A DNA stretch of 64,000 nucleotides, taken from the NCBI RefSeq assembly GCF_000190575.1, contig NC_015164.1, forward strand, positions 1,364,001 to 1,428,000. The letters run 5' to 3'. Below the pieces are notes generated by a model. The model did not search any database. It was given only the letters and a program-made list of their open reading frames with translations, and had not been told where the DNA came from. Of this stretch, positions 26,719-36,424 are shown piece by piece; the first letter of the stretch is position 1, and every line of letters begins with the position of its first letter. The DNA is from Phocaeicola salanitronis DSM 18170. GTDB taxonomy: Bacteria > Bacteroidota > Bacteroidia > Bacteroidales > Bacteroidaceae. A program made the position numbers and the translations under genes.

Positions 26719-27645
26719 TTAATTCTTCGTCAGCTTATTTTCCTTTTTTAATTGATTAACTATTCCGTCCAGCGTACCGTTGATGAATCCCCCGCTTTTA
26801 GGAGTGCTGTAAAGTTTCGCTATCTCCACATATTCGTTCAGCGACACATTCACCGGAATGTTCGGGAAACTCAAGATTTCAGCCAATGCAATCTGCATGA
26901 TGATGACATCCATCACTGCCACACGCTTGAGGTCCCAGTTCCTTGAGTTTTCACTAATCAGATGGCGGTAGTAATCCGCATTCAGAATCGAACGGCGGAA
27001 CAAACGGCGCGCGAAGTCACGGTCTTCCTCGTCCTTAAACTCAGGAAGCAATTCCTGCTTTTCCCCGTTTTTGGGGTCGAAACGCTTAATGGTCTTCAAC
27101 ACAAACGTGTCTACGATTTCCTTATCATCGTTCCAGTACAGGCTTTGGTCTTCCAGCACTTCGTCCAGCGCCGGATTATTGAAAATGATTTTCTTATACA
27201 GCTTTCGCCATACTTCGCGGTCTTCCTCATACGAAGAAGTCTCGCTGGCCATATACTCCTTATATATATCGCTCTGCATAATCTGTTCGCACAAGCCCTT
27301 GATGAACTCCGGCTCGTTCTCCCAGGTTTTCTTCTGGTTGTTCGCAAAATCGTTCAGCTGCTTGTTTATCTCCAGCTGAGCGATAAACTGATTGTCTACA
27401 AATTTGGTGTTCGGATTTAAATCCTCTTGCGTAGGAGCAAGCTTGTGTTTCGCCGCATCCAGCCGCCTGCTGGAATACCTTGTCACTTCTACCATCAGAA
27501 GCAGAAGATAGTTATACAAATCATACGCTTTGGATAAACTGAAGAACAACTCCTTTTCTGCAGTATCCAAATTTTTGCCTCCATTCTGATAATAGGCGTA
27601 AATGATTTGAACTACCTTCAAACGAATAAGAACTCTGTTAATCAT
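26719..27645 (-). CDS. nusB: transcription antitermination factor NusB, long form
   Basis: 308 residues from MINRVLIRLKVVQIIYAYYQ at 27645, the conserved start of the Bacteroidetes long form. A promoter ends only about 33 bp upstream, so the longer upstream reading is not used. The C-terminal third is the NusB fold proper (DFARRLFRRSILNADYYRHL, VAVMDVIIMQIALAEILSFP, VNVSLNEYVEIAKLYSTPKS). The middle insertion is typical of the phylum. NusB works with NusE in rRNA antitermination. Confidence 0.92.
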   Translation of the reverse strand: MINRVLIRLKVVQIIYAYYQNGGKNLDTAEKELFFSLSKAYDLYNYLLLLMVEVTRYSSRRLDAAKHKLAPTQEDLNPNTKFVDNQFIAQLEINKQLNDFANNQKKTWENEPEFIKGLCEQIMQSDIYKEYMASETSSYEEDREVWRKLYKKIIFNNPALDEVLEDQSLYWNDDKEIVDTFVLKTIKRFDPKNGEKQELLPEFKDEEDRDFARRLFRRSILNADYYRHLISENSRNWDLKRVAVMDVIIMQIALAEILSFPNIPVNVSLNEYVEIAKLYSTPKSGGFINGTLDGIVNQLKKENKLTKN

Positions 27646-27677
27646 ACTATCTATAACTATATCATGTAATTGAGTTG

Positions 27678-27709
27678 CAAAATTACGATTTTCATACATA
27701 TCATGCAAA
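27678..27709 (-). promoter_or_regulatory. nusB operon promoter
   Basis: Read leftward: TTTG (27706-27709), 20-bp spacer, TAATTTTG (27678-27685). It fixes the nusB start at 27645. Confidence 0.7.
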
Positions 27710-27822
27710 TAAACGCCACATTTTTGCTGAAATTTAGTGTTTATAGATATTTTAAGACATAGTTTCTTGGCTTTTTCCAGAAAAATCAGCAATTTTGGAG
27801 GCGATTTTTAGATTTTAGCGTT

Positions 27823-28215
27823 ATGGAAGAATTTAAGAAAAATATGACAGCAAGCGAAGGAGACAAGGAAATCGTTTTTACCAAAGCCGTAAAAGCCGGC
27901 AAAAGAATCTATTATTTAGACGTAAAAAAAAGCCGCAAAGGGGAAATGTTTCTGGCGATTACCGAAAGCAAGAAAATAACCACCGGGGAAGGAGAGGCTT
28001 CACAAGTCAGTTTTGAGAAACATAAAATATTCCTTTACAAAGAAGATTTTGAAAAATTCCTGAACGGGCTTCAGGAGACCATCCAATACATCGAACATGA
28101 GCAAGGTCCCATTGCCGGCGAAAGCCACATGGCAAAAAACGAAAACCTTGCAGCCGATGAAATCTTACGCGAACCGCTAAAGACAGACGACATCAAGATT
28201 GACATCGACTTTTAG
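27823..28215 (+). CDS. PUR-domain nucleic-acid-binding protein (DUF3276)
   Basis: 130 residues. The core GKRIYYLDVKKSRKGEMFLA and FEKHKIFLYKEDFEKFLNGL is the PUR-alpha-like fold of the DUF3276 family, which binds single-stranded nucleic acid in characterised relatives from Borrelia. The tail is acidic (DDIKIDIDF). It diverges from nusB. As with the HAD phosphatase gene, its TAG stop overlaps the first bases of a MITE-B insertion. Confidence 0.85.
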   Translation: MEEFKKNMTASEGDKEIVFTKAVKAGKRIYYLDVKKSRKGEMFLAITESKKITTGEGEASQVSFEKHKIFLYKEDFEKFLNGLQETIQYIEHEQGPIAGESHMAKNENLAADEILREPLKTDDIKIDIDF

Positions 28216-28391
28216 AGCCTGTCTAAATTTTCCAATAAAGTAATATTCTATCAGGTTCTTTTGCGTTTGTTTCCGGTCTGTTTTCCCGATTTTATTCGTC
28301 AGATAGCCCGCTATCCTCCTCATAAAGTCAGAAAAACATCCTCGAAAACAATTCGCAAAATTAACCTGAGCAAAATTTAAACAGACTCTTA
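28213..28391. mobile_element. MITE-B copy 2
   Basis: 179 bp, the same length and nearly the same sequence as 22962-23140, again placed exactly at the TAG stop of the preceding gene. High identity points to recent movement. Confidence 0.8.
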
Positions 28392-28515
28392 ATTCTTTAT
28401 ATTGAACACAGAGGCACAAAGACACGGAGGAATTGACAATTGATAAAACCCTGTGCCTTTGAGCTTCTGTGTTCCATCTTGTTTTTCGCAAACCAGTTTT
28501 GTTATGCTATAAGGT
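28392..28515. repeat. truncated TIR element with CACAGAG words
   Basis: Contains the inner words of the 52280/60584 elements (TTTATATTGAACACAGAGGC) and their right end (TTTTTCGCAAACCAGTTTTG up to GCTATA), but the left end is absent where MITE-B lies. MITE-B insertion probably replaced it. Confidence 0.55.
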
Positions 28516-28519
28516 TGAT

Positions 28520-28680
28520 ATTATGAAGAGATGCCGCTGCATGGTCCGATGCATGCGGACTGCATCCCTCAGTCCTCCTAGAAAGGACTGCAGCCCTGAC
28601 AGGCTGGGACTGGAGTACTGGCAGCAGAGGACAGCAGTCCCGGCAGGGCAAGACTGGCAGGACAATAGGATGTGTTTGTT
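28520..28680. other. GC-rich segment with many short inverted repeats
   Basis: The words GGACTGCA, GCAGTCC, CAGCCCTGACAGGCTG and TGCCCTGCC pair with each other in several ways. No credible gene is present. It may be a decayed palindromic repeat or a structured RNA; the rplY promoter lies just downstream. Confidence 0.4.
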
Positions 28681-28705
28681 TTTGCAAAGAAATTTCAGAA
28701 GAACA

Positions 28706-28736
28706 TTTGCCATATCAAACATTTTCACTACCTTTG
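28706..28736 (+). promoter_or_regulatory. rplY-pth promoter
   Basis: TTTG (28706-28709), 19-bp spacer, TACCTTTG (28729-28736). The leader to rplY is about 95 nt. Confidence 0.8.
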
Positions 28737-28837
28737 CACCGCTTTTTCGATTTCATCGATGTGCAAGAAAGTGCACCGTGTGATGGCGAATTAAGCAAAA
28801 CAACTTAATTTAGAGTAACACAAAAAACAATTCAAAC

Positions 28838-29434
28838 ATGAAATCAATTGACATTACAGGTTCTTTAAGAACAGAAACAGGAAAGAAAGCAACCCATGAT
28901 TTGCGCAAAAACAATCAAGTTCCGTGCATATTATACGGAATGAAAAAAGATGAAAACGGAAATCCGGCTGCCACTCCTTTTGCCGTTACAGTAGAAGGTT
29001 TGCGCAACTTGGTTTATACGCCGCACATCTATGTAGTGAATCTGAACATTGACGGACAGGTGGTAAACGCCATTATGAAAGATATACAATTCCATCCTGT
29101 AACTGACGCTATCCTGCACGTAGACTTCTATCAAATCAACGAAGAAAACCCGATTGTAATGGAAGTGCCCGTTCAGTTGGAAGGTTTGGCTGAAGGTGTG
29201 AAAGCCGGTGGTAAATTGGCGTTGCAAGTCCGCAAGTTGAAAGTGAAAGCTTTGTACAACAACATCCCCGAACGCTTGGTTATAAACGTAACCAACTTAG
29301 GTTTGGGCAAGACTATCAAAGTCGGAGAATTGCATTTCGACAACCTGGAATTGCTGAATGCAAAAGATACAGTGGTTTGTGCGGTTAAATTGACCCGTGC
29401 CGCTCGTGGTGCACAGGCTGCTGCCGCAAAATAA
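28838..29434 (+). CDS. rplY: ribosomal protein bL25, Ctc form
   Basis: 198 residues, the long Ctc-type bL25 with an N-terminal 5S-rRNA-binding domain (MKSIDITGSLRTETGKKATH, VPCILYGMKK) and a C-terminal beta domain (VEGLAEGVKAGGKLALQVRK, PERLVINVTNLGLGKTIKVG). It is a large-subunit protein, often stress-linked. It is followed by pth after 35 bp, the usual bacterial order. Confidence 0.96.
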   Translation: MKSIDITGSLRTETGKKATHDLRKNNQVPCILYGMKKDENGNPAATPFAVTVEGLRNLVYTPHIYVVNLNIDGQVVNAIMKDIQFHPVTDAILHVDFYQINEENPIVMEVPVQLEGLAEGVKAGGKLALQVRKLKVKALYNNIPERLVINVTNLGLGKTIKVGELHFDNLELLNAKDTVVCAVKLTRAARGAQAAAAK

Positions 29435-29469
29435 TCCTGCATTGATGTAAACGAACAAATCCGCTTTCA

Positions 29470-30033
29470 ATGAAATATTTGATTGTAGGCTTGGGGAATA
29501 TCGGTGATGAATATCACGAAACCCGGCACAACATAGGATTTATGGTATTGGACGCTTTAGCTAAGGCGTCCAATATTGTTTTCAAGGACGGACGATACGG
29601 CGCTACGGCATCTTTATCCATCAAAGGACGGCAGCTCATTCTGCTTAAGCCCTCTACTTACATGAACCTCAGCGGGAATGCGGTACGTTACTGGATGCAA
29701 CAAGAAAAAATCCCGTTGGAAAACGTACTCATTGTGGTAGATGACTTGGCACTTCCGCTGGGAAGCCTCCGCTTGAAAGGAAAAGGAAGCGATGCCGGGC
29801 ATAACGGGCTGAAACACATCGCCTCTACATTGGGTACACAAAATTATGCAAGACTGCGTTTCGGCATCGGCAATAATTTCCCTAAAGGAGGGCAGATAGA
29901 CTATGTATTGGGACATTTCGACGAAGAAGAACAAAAAGCATTGCCCGAACGGATAGCGATAGCCGAAGAAATCATCAAAAGTTTCTGCCTTGCCGGACTG
30001 AACATTACCATGAATCAATTTAATAATAAATAA
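29470..30033 (+). CDS. pth: peptidyl-tRNA hydrolase
   Basis: 187 residues. It starts [20 protein letters not shown] with the catalytic histidine in TRHNIGF, and has [31 protein letters not shown] and [10 protein letters not shown] in the expected order. It releases tRNA from prematurely dropped peptidyl-tRNA. It lies between rplY and the S4-domain gene, 9 bp from the latter, in one operon. Confidence 0.97.
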   Translation: MKYLIVGLGNIGDEYHETRHNIGFMVLDALAKASNIVFKDGRYGATASLSIKGRQLILLKPSTYMNLSGNAVRYWMQQEKIPLENVLIVVDDLALPLGSLRLKGKGSDAGHNGLKHIASTLGTQNYARLRFGIGNNFPKGGQIDYVLGHFDEEEQKALPERIAIAEEIIKSFCLAGLNITMNQFNNK

Positions 30034-30042
30034 ACCAAACCT

Positions 30043-30465
30043 ATGCCCGAAGCAAGAATAGACAAATGGATGTGGGCGGCACGCATATTCAAAACCCGTA
30101 CCATCGCCGCCGAGGCGTGTAAAAAAGGAAGAATACACATCAACGGGGCACAAGCCAAACCCTCGCGTATGGTCAAGCCCGGCGATGTCATTCAGGTAAG
30201 AAAACCGCCCATTACTTATTCTTTCAAAGTTTTGCAAGCAATAGAAAAACGAGTCGGGGCAAAACTGGTTCCTGACGTTATGGAAAACGTCACTACCCCC
30301 GACCAATACGAACTGTTAGAGATGAGCAAAATCAGCGGATTCGTAAACCGTGCCAAGGGGACAGGACGCCCGACAAAGAAAGACCGGCGTGACTTGGACG
30401 AATTCTTCACCCCCGAATACATGGACGACTTCGACTTTGATTTCGATGATGAAGAAGAGGAGTAA
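30043..30465 (+). CDS. S4-domain RNA-binding protein, Hsp15-like
   Basis: 140 residues. The S4 fold fills the N-terminus (ARIDKWMWAARIFKTRTIAA, CKKGRIHINGAQAKPSRMVK, GDVIQVRK) and a strongly acidic tail ends the protein (DDFDFDFDDEEEE). Hsp15/HslR relatives bind 50S subunits carrying stalled peptidyl-tRNA, which fits the position directly after pth. The exact role is inferred from the family. Confidence 0.88.
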   Translation: MPEARIDKWMWAARIFKTRTIAAEACKKGRIHINGAQAKPSRMVKPGDVIQVRKPPITYSFKVLQAIEKRVGAKLVPDVMENVTTPDQYELLEMSKISGFVNRAKGTGRPTKKDRRDLDEFFTPEYMDDFDFDFDDEEEE

Positions 30466-30475
30466 AAAACAGAAT

Positions 30476-30600
30476 CGAACACAGAGGCACAAAGACACAG
30501 AGTTTTATTTACAATTTACGAAGTACAATTAAACCATTGGAATAGTAAATCGTACATCGAAAAATAAATTATTCCTCCGTATCTCCGTGCCTCTGCGTCC
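30476..30600. repeat. CACAGAG-type inverted repeat
   Basis: The left arm GAACACAGAGGCACAAAGAC pairs with the right arm CTCCGTGCCTCTGCGTCC across about 70 bp. It lies between convergent genes (S4 protein and HIT protein), a place where a bidirectional terminator would be expected. Confidence 0.6.
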
Positions 30601-30622
30601 AATCAAAGAATCACTCAGCCAA

Positions 30623-31048
30623 TTACAGATTCGCCTTCACCGCGTCAATCAGTTCCTGATATTCGGCATCCGACAAATATACTTTTCCCGGATTCATTTG
30701 GAATGTACCTCCGTAGTCAGGTCCGTCTACATACTTAGGCGCCAAATGGAAATGTAAGTGCGACAATTTGTCGCTATATGCTCCATAATTGATTTTTTCA
30801 GGATTGAAAGCCTTTTGCATGGCACGGGTCACACGCGCAACATCCGCCATAAACGCATTACGGTCTTCATCGCTCAACTCGTTCAAGTCGTTCACATGGT
30901 CTTTATACGCCACCAGGCAACGTCCCCGATACGTTTGTTCTTTAAACAAGAATACACGCGAAACGCTTAACGGTGCAATTTCAATCATCAAGTTGTGCAA
31001 TGTCTCATTGTTCTGACAATAGAGACAATCTTTCGGATCACTTTTCAT
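30623..31048 (-). CDS. HIT-family nucleotide hydrolase
   Basis: 141 residues. The histidine triad is SHLHFHLAPK (HxHxH); RGRCLVAYKDHVNDLNEL is the nucleotide-pocket segment. An N-terminal CLYC pair may bind zinc. HIT enzymes hydrolyse adenosine-linked phosphoramidates or AMP-lysine-like substrates. It is 37 bp upstream of the antiporter gene in the same direction. Confidence 0.88.
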   Translation of the reverse strand: MKSDPKDCLYCQNNETLHNLMIEIAPLSVSRVFLFKEQTYRGRCLVAYKDHVNDLNELSDEDRNAFMADVARVTRAMQKAFNPEKINYGAYSDKLSHLHFHLAPKYVDGPDYGGTFQMNPGKVYLSDAEYQELIDAVKANL

Positions 31049-31085
31049 AATTCTTTCTTTTTTATTTATGTGTTAAACATGGATT

Positions 31086-33341
31086 TCATTTAGCCTCAAA
31101 CAATTTCTTCAGATTATCCGCTTCTCCTACCACCCATACGATATCATTCTCCCGCAAAGGCTCATGAACATCGGGAGCACGCAAAGCGTCTTCACCTGCC
31201 GACTCGATACCCACCACCAGACAATGGTAGTTCGGGCGGAAACCGCTTTCTATGATATTACGTCCTACAAAAGGCGAATTCTTATCCACGATAAACTGGC
31301 TCAGCTTCATTTCACGCTTTTCCAAATCTCCCTCATCGGGCGGAAGCACCGCCTTCTCTGCCTTTGCCGAAAAAGCGTTCAACTGCTCATCCGTGCCGAT
31401 AACCTGAAGTGTATCGTTCGGGAACACGCGCGATGCCCCGTCGGGAATATTCACCCGATGCGTTCCCCGGATAATCGATGCCACATGCACGCCATACTTC
31501 TTGCCCAAGTCCAGCTCTTTCAACGTATGCCCTACCCAAGCCGAATCCGGAGAAACCGTAAAATCGCTTAAGTGTATATCGCGGTCAAGCAATTTCCCCG
31601 CATAAGCAGGACGCTTGTCACCCAAATATTCCTGCTGCATCTCTTTCGAACGCAAATTCAACTCAAATGTACGCTCCAATACGATGGATTGCTTCTTCAG
31701 GAATCGGGAAAATATCATGCCGCAAACCAATAAAATGGCAATGCCGACCATCAGCGCCACCGACCCTTGGAACAAACGTTCGATAATGAACACCACAAAA
31801 CCTACCCCAATCAAGACCCGAAGAATGACCAAAGATATCAATGGAGCATGATTGAACCGATTATCATTCCACAAAGTCCGAAACTCAGCCGAATGGTTTT
31901 TCTTCATAATCAGTGCACGGAGGAATGGAGCTATTGCCAAAATGGTAATCACGGCGGTCACAATCTTCCCCCATTTCATCCCCAACATATCGAGAATATA
32001 AGGACGCATAAAATGCAAGCAGATAATCAATACGGCGATAGAAAGCACCGAATAAATCAATACGACCCGTGCCACCGCCAACAACAGCTTCTGCCAGTTG
32101 GTCTTATGGTTTACCGTAGACGAGCCAGCCGAATAACGCTCCAGCAGCAAGCGCCAACGCCCGGGCAGATGACGGTCTATCACATTATAGGCAGGGACGG
32201 CAAGCCGGATCATATAAGGAGTAAGGAACGTGGTGATAACCGATACCGCCACCACAATCGGATAAAGGAAATCGCTCGTGACTTTCAGGCTGACTCCCAT
32301 CGCGGCGATAATAAAAGCGAACTCACCTATCTGCGTCAGGCTGAACCCGCATTGCATAGCAGTCTTTAACGGCTGGCCGGACAGCAACACACCCATCGTA
32401 CCGAATACGGTCTGCCCCAACAGAACAGCCGCAACAATCGCCAAAATCGGATAACGGTACTCCACAATCATGTGCGGGTCGACCATCATGCCCACCGATA
32501 CAAAAAACACTGCGCCGAACAGGTCTTTCACCGGAGCCACCAAATGCTCGATATGCTCCGACTCAACCGTTTCCGAAAGGATAGAACCCATGATGAAAGC
32601 GCCGAACGCGGGAGAAAAACCGACCGCTGCCGCTAAATACACCATTCCGAGGCAAAGGGCAAGCGACACAATCAGCAGGGTTTCGTCGCTCATCAGCTTA
32701 CGGACCCTCTTCAAGAATAGCGGTATCAGATAAAGCCCTACCACCAGCCACAATATCAAGAAGAACACCAGCTTGGCAATGCTGAGCATCATCTCGCTTC
32801 CTTCAAAATGCGAACTGACAGCCAGGGTAGAAAGCATCACCATCAGCACAATGGCAAGAATATCTTCAATAATCAAAATGCCTAACACAACACCCGCAAA
32901 ATGCTGCTGGCGCAAACCCATATCGTCGAAAGCCTTGTATACAATGGTAGTAGAAGACATGGCAATCATTCCGCCCAGGTAAATGCAATCCATCTGCTTC
33001 CAGCCGAACATCCACCCCACCGATACACCGATGATAATCATGCACAAAATAATGGTGGAAGCGGAGATTATCGCAGAACTTCCAACCTTCAACAATTTCT
33101 TGATGCTGAACTCCAGCCCCAAAGCGAACAAGAGAAAAATAACGCCTATTTCCGACCATAAATCGATATTCGCCTCATCGACTACCGAAGGGGTAAAAGC
33201 GAAATGCGGGCTGCACAAAAAGCCAGCCACAATATACCCTAACACCAAAGGCTGTTTCAGTTTCTTAAATACAAGAGTCATCACGCCGGCACAAATCAAT
33301 ATCAGTGCCAAATCGCTGATAAGAGGAGCTAATTGAGACAT
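31086..33341 (-). CDS. CPA2-type cation:proton antiporter with RCK_C domains
   Basis: 751 residues. The N-terminal 390 residues form about 12 membrane segments of the KefB/CPA2 type (LGYIVAGFLCSP, FLLFALGLEFSIKKLL, GFSPAFGAFIMGSILSETVE, LTQIGEFAFIIAAMG). Extra helices follow (about 430-560), then two C-terminal TrkA/RCK_C-like modules (SDFTVSPDSAWVGHTLKELD, LSQFIVDKNSPFVGRNIIES). It probably exchanges K+ or Na+ for H+ at the inner membrane. A complete Rossmann RCK_N domain is not evident. It diverges from topB. Confidence 0.9.
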   Translation of the reverse strand: MSQLAPLISDLALILICAGVMTLVFKKLKQPLVLGYIVAGFLCSPHFAFTPSVVDEANIDLWSEIGVIFLLFALGLEFSIKKLLKVGSSAIISASTIILCMIIIGVSVGWMFGWKQMDCIYLGGMIAMSSTTIVYKAFDDMGLRQQHFAGVVLGILIIEDILAIVLMVMLSTLAVSSHFEGSEMMLSIAKLVFFLILWLVVGLYLIPLFLKRVRKLMSDETLLIVSLALCLGMVYLAAAVGFSPAFGAFIMGSILSETVESEHIEHLVAPVKDLFGAVFFVSVGMMVDPHMIVEYRYPILAIVAAVLLGQTVFGTMGVLLSGQPLKTAMQCGFSLTQIGEFAFIIAAMGVSLKVTSDFLYPIVVAVSVITTFLTPYMIRLAVPAYNVIDRHLPGRWRLLLERYSAGSSTVNHKTNWQKLLLAVARVVLIYSVLSIAVLIICLHFMRPYILDMLGMKWGKIVTAVITILAIAPFLRALIMKKNHSAEFRTLWNDNRFNHAPLISLVILRVLIGVGFVVFIIERLFQGSVALMVGIAILLVCGMIFSRFLKKQSIVLERTFELNLRSKEMQQEYLGDKRPAYAGKLLDRDIHLSDFTVSPDSAWVGHTLKELDLGKKYGVHVASIIRGTHRVNIPDGASRVFPNDTLQVIGTDEQLNAFSAKAEKAVLPPDEGDLEKREMKLSQFIVDKNSPFVGRNIIESGFRPNYHCLVVGIESAGEDALRAPDVHEPLRENDIVWVVGEADNLKKLFEAK

Positions 33342-33401
33342 ATTCGTTTATTCCTTTTTTAGTATCGTACCGCAAAAGTAACAAAAAACAAAAAACATTC
33401 T

Positions 33402-33409
33402 TACCTTTG
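33402..33409 (+). promoter_or_regulatory. -7 box of topB
   Basis: TACCTTTG, 21 bp before the ATG at 33431. A leftward TACTTTTG (33373-33380) could serve the antiporter gene. Confidence 0.65.
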
Positions 33410-33430
33410 CAGCAAAATAAAACAGAAAAT

Positions 33431-35515
33431 ATGATAGTTTGCATAGCCGAAAAACCCAGCGTGGCACGCGATATAGCCGATGTATTGGGAGCCAAACAAC
33501 GAAAAGACGGATACATCGAAGGAAACGGATACCAGGTGACCTGGACATTCGGGCATCTCTGTACCCTGAAAGAACCGCACGAATATACGCCTTCGTGGAA
33601 AGCATGGTCACTCTCAAGCCTTCCGATGATACCGCCACGCTTCGGCATCAAACTGATAGAAGACCCGGGCATACAGAAACAATTCCAAATCATCGAACGC
33701 CTCATGCAGGCGGCTGATGAAATCATCAACTGCGGCGATGCCGGGCAAGAAGGAGAGCTTATCCAACGCTGGGTAATGCAGAAAGCAGGAGCGCATTGCC
33801 CCGTTAAGCGTTTGTGGATTTCTTCACTGACCGAAGAAGCCATCCGCGAAGGTTTCGCCAAGCTGCAAGACCAGTCGCAATTCCAGTCGCTCTACGAAGC
33901 CGGACTAAGCCGTGCCATAGGCGACTGGCTTTTAGGCATGAACGCCACACGGCTCTATACGTTAAAGTACGGACAAAACCGCCAAATACTTTCCATCGGG
34001 CGGGTACAGACCCCTACTCTCGCCCTCATTGTCAACCGTCAACAAGAAATCGAGCATTTCGTGCCGAAGCAATATTGGGAACTCAAGACCGTTTACCGCG
34101 ACACCACATTCAGTGCCATCGTGCGCAAAAGCGACGAAGAACTTGCCGAAGAAGCAGCCCAAAGCAATGCGCCAGCTAAAAAGAAAAAGGAAGAAGACAA
34201 CCGGGGCATCCCTCCCATCACCGATGAAGCCACGGGAAAAGCCTTGCTGGAACGCATCAGCCACGTACCTTTCACCGTAACCGATATCAGCCTGAAAAAA
34301 GGGAACGAAGCTCCTCCCCGGCTCTTCGACCTGACTTCCCTGCAAGTGGAATGCAACAAGAAGTTCTCATATTCAGCCGACATGACCTTGAAACTCATCC
34401 AGTCGCTCTACGAAAAGAAAGTTGCGACCTATCCGCGTGTAGACACCACCTTCCTGAGCGATGACATTTATCCGAAATGCCCGAAAATACTGGAAGGCTT
34501 GAAAGACTATGCCGCCTTTACCTCACCGCTTGCCGGACAGAAACTGATAAAATCGAAAAAGGTATTCGACAACTCGAAAGTGACCGACCACCATGCCATT
34601 ATCCCGACCGGTGTGCAACCGCACGGACTGACCGACATGGAAAAGAATGTATTCGACCTGATAGCGCGCCGCTTCATAGCCGTGTTCTACCCCGATTGCA
34701 AATTCTCCACCACCACAGTTACAGGCAAAGCAGACGACATCGAGTTCAAGGTAAGCGGCAAGCAAATCATCGACCCGGGCTGGAGAGTCATCTTTGCCAA
34801 AGAACCGAAAGAAGACACGAAAGAAGGGGAAGAAGAAAGCGTATTGCCTGCTTTTACCAAGGGAGAAAGCGGACCGCATACGCCTATGCTGAATGAAAAA
34901 TGGACCCAGCCGCCCAAGCCCTATACCGAAGCCACCTTGCTTCGGGCGATGGAAACGGCAGGCAAGTTAGTGGATAACGAAGAGTTGCGCGACGCCCTGA
35001 AAGAGAACGGAATAGGACGTCCCTCTACCCGTGCCGCCATCATCGAGACATTATTCAAACGGCATTACATCCGCAAGGAACGCAAAAGCCTGATAGCGAC
35101 TCCCACGGGCGTAGAACTCATCGGACTGATCCGAGAAGAACTACTGAAATCCGCCGAACTGACAGGCATTTGGGAAAAGAAACTGCGTGAAATAGAACGG
35201 CATAGCTACAATGCGAAACAATTCTTAGACGAATTGAAACAAATGGTAGGCGAAATTGTCACCAGTGTATTAAGTGACAATACCAACCGCCGCGTCACCG
35301 TGATGCCCGAAGAACCGGAAAAGAAAAAAAAGGCGGCTCCACGGGCTAAAAAAGCAACCGCATCGGCTCCCACTCCCCAACCCGCATTGCCCGAAGGCGA
35401 TGCCATCATCGGCACGAAATGCCCGCTCTGCGGAAAGGGAACCATCCTGAAAGGGAAAACCGCCTACGGCTGTTCGGAATGGAAAAACGGCTGTACATTC
35501 CGCAAACCGTTCTGA
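33431..35515 (+). CDS. topB: DNA topoisomerase III
   Basis: 694 residues starting MIVCIAEKPSVARDIADVLG (TOPRIM domain) at 33431; a longer upstream frame would start inside the promoter. SIGRVQTPTLALIV and the nucleophile region ATYPRVDTTFLSDDIYPK follow, and a C-terminal zinc-ribbon-like module ends the protein (CPLCGKGTILKGKTAYGCSE). A lysine/alanine linker precedes the ribbon. It is a type IA enzyme that decatenates replication and recombination intermediates. Single gene under its own promoter. Confidence 0.95.
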   Translation: MIVCIAEKPSVARDIADVLGAKQRKDGYIEGNGYQVTWTFGHLCTLKEPHEYTPSWKAWSLSSLPMIPPRFGIKLIEDPGIQKQFQIIERLMQAADEIINCGDAGQEGELIQRWVMQKAGAHCPVKRLWISSLTEEAIREGFAKLQDQSQFQSLYEAGLSRAIGDWLLGMNATRLYTLKYGQNRQILSIGRVQTPTLALIVNRQQEIEHFVPKQYWELKTVYRDTTFSAIVRKSDEELAEEAAQSNAPAKKKKEEDNRGIPPITDEATGKALLERISHVPFTVTDISLKKGNEAPPRLFDLTSLQVECNKKFSYSADMTLKLIQSLYEKKVATYPRVDTTFLSDDIYPKCPKILEGLKDYAAFTSPLAGQKLIKSKKVFDNSKVTDHHAIIPTGVQPHGLTDMEKNVFDLIARRFIAVFYPDCKFSTTTVTGKADDIEFKVSGKQIIDPGWRVIFAKEPKEDTKEGEEESVLPAFTKGESGPHTPMLNEKWTQPPKPYTEATLLRAMETAGKLVDNEELRDALKENGIGRPSTRAAIIETLFKRHYIRKERKSLIATPTGVELIGLIREELLKSAELTGIWEKKLREIERHSYNAKQFLDELKQMVGEIVTSVLSDNTNRRVTVMPEEPEKKKKAAPRAKKATASAPTPQPALPEGDAIIGTKCPLCGKGTILKGKTAYGCSEWKNGCTFRKPF

Positions 35516-35848
35516 AAGAGTTAAGAGTTTATAATGAATAGTTAATAACGGTAAGATAGCCAGTATTCACTATCCACGTCACGCCGGATTTGTACTCCGG
35601 CGTAATTGACCTACGGTTCCGCAAACTCAATTACGTTGGATTGCAAATCAGCGTAACGAGAAGTTGCTTTTATTTTCTCCGATAAGTTTACTTAGCAAGC
35701 CATGAACCAATGTATGATTGAAAGGATTAGAATCTGTTTCAGGCAGTCTCCCTTTTACGTTCTCCGTCCCAAAACCGTAAAAGGATGCCGCTTGCATCGA
35801 TAATATAACCCAATCTCTTACATATCTTTGAAGGTATTCTGAAATGAA
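35516..35848. other. intergenic DNA with REP-C palindrome
   Basis: No gene is seen. The main structure is the palindrome at 35577-35658; the rest is A/T-rich sequence without a recognisable signal. Confidence 0.5.
35577..35658. repeat. REP-C palindrome
   Basis: Arms of about 33 bp: CGTCACGCCGGATTTGTACT at the left against the inverse of GGATTGCAAATCAGCGTAAC at the right, with CGTAATTGA/TCAATTACG next to a 17-bp loop. Overall plan (about 82 bp) is like REP-A and REP-B but the sequence is different. Confidence 0.6.
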
Positions 35849-36271
35849 TTATAACGTGATTAGCTTTAAGAACGCAATAATTATAATAGGATAAAAGAAT
35901 ATAGGTATTACTTTCCATAATCCACGCTTATAATGTTTTTTTCTTTCTTCTTTAGTCATTTTTAAATATTCCTCATGGATTATTTGAACATATCTGTCTT
36001 GTTTTAGCTTTTTGATTATCGCGTTGACAACTATTAGACATAAGATAACTGTACCTAAAGCTATACTTAATTTGTATTGTGGAGTTCTGTATATATGTAC
36101 GAGTATAAAAAGAATTATGCAAGCTGTAAATACGAAAAGTGTTTGTAGAGTTCCCCAAATTCCGTTGTATATGTTTTTTTCATCAAATTCTTGTTTGTAT
36201 TTTTCCATCATATAAATTTTTGAAATTACAATCTCATAATAGAATGATTTTATTTTTTTCATATTTTTCAA
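35849..36271 (-). CDS. small A/T-rich membrane protein
   Basis: 140 residues at most; the MMEKYKQEFDEKNIYNG methionines (about residue 21) are an alternative start. Two or three hydrophobic segments are visible (LFVFTACIILFILVHIY, LSIALGTVILCLIVVNAII, VIPIFFYPIIIIAFLKLITL) with a lysine-rich loop between them. The codon use is far more A/T-rich than the flanking core genes, which suggests recent gain. No family is recognised and no partner gene is adjacent. Confidence 0.5.
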   Translation of the reverse strand: MKNMKKIKSFYYEIVISKIYMMEKYKQEFDEKNIYNGIWGTLQTLFVFTACIILFILVHIYRTPQYKLSIALGTVILCLIVVNAIIKKLKQDRYVQIIHEEYLKMTKEERKKHYKRGLWKVIPIFFYPIIIIAFLKLITL

Positions 36272-36424
36272 ATAACATTATTGATTTACAATCAAAAAAG
36301 TGCGATTGCAGCATACTGCTGTTTTCCAAAAAAGCCGTGTATCAATGTTACGAGAACTATTGACACACAGCCTACATTGTTCTGAATTCGTCGAATTCAC
36401 GTTATCTTATCCTAATTCACACTA

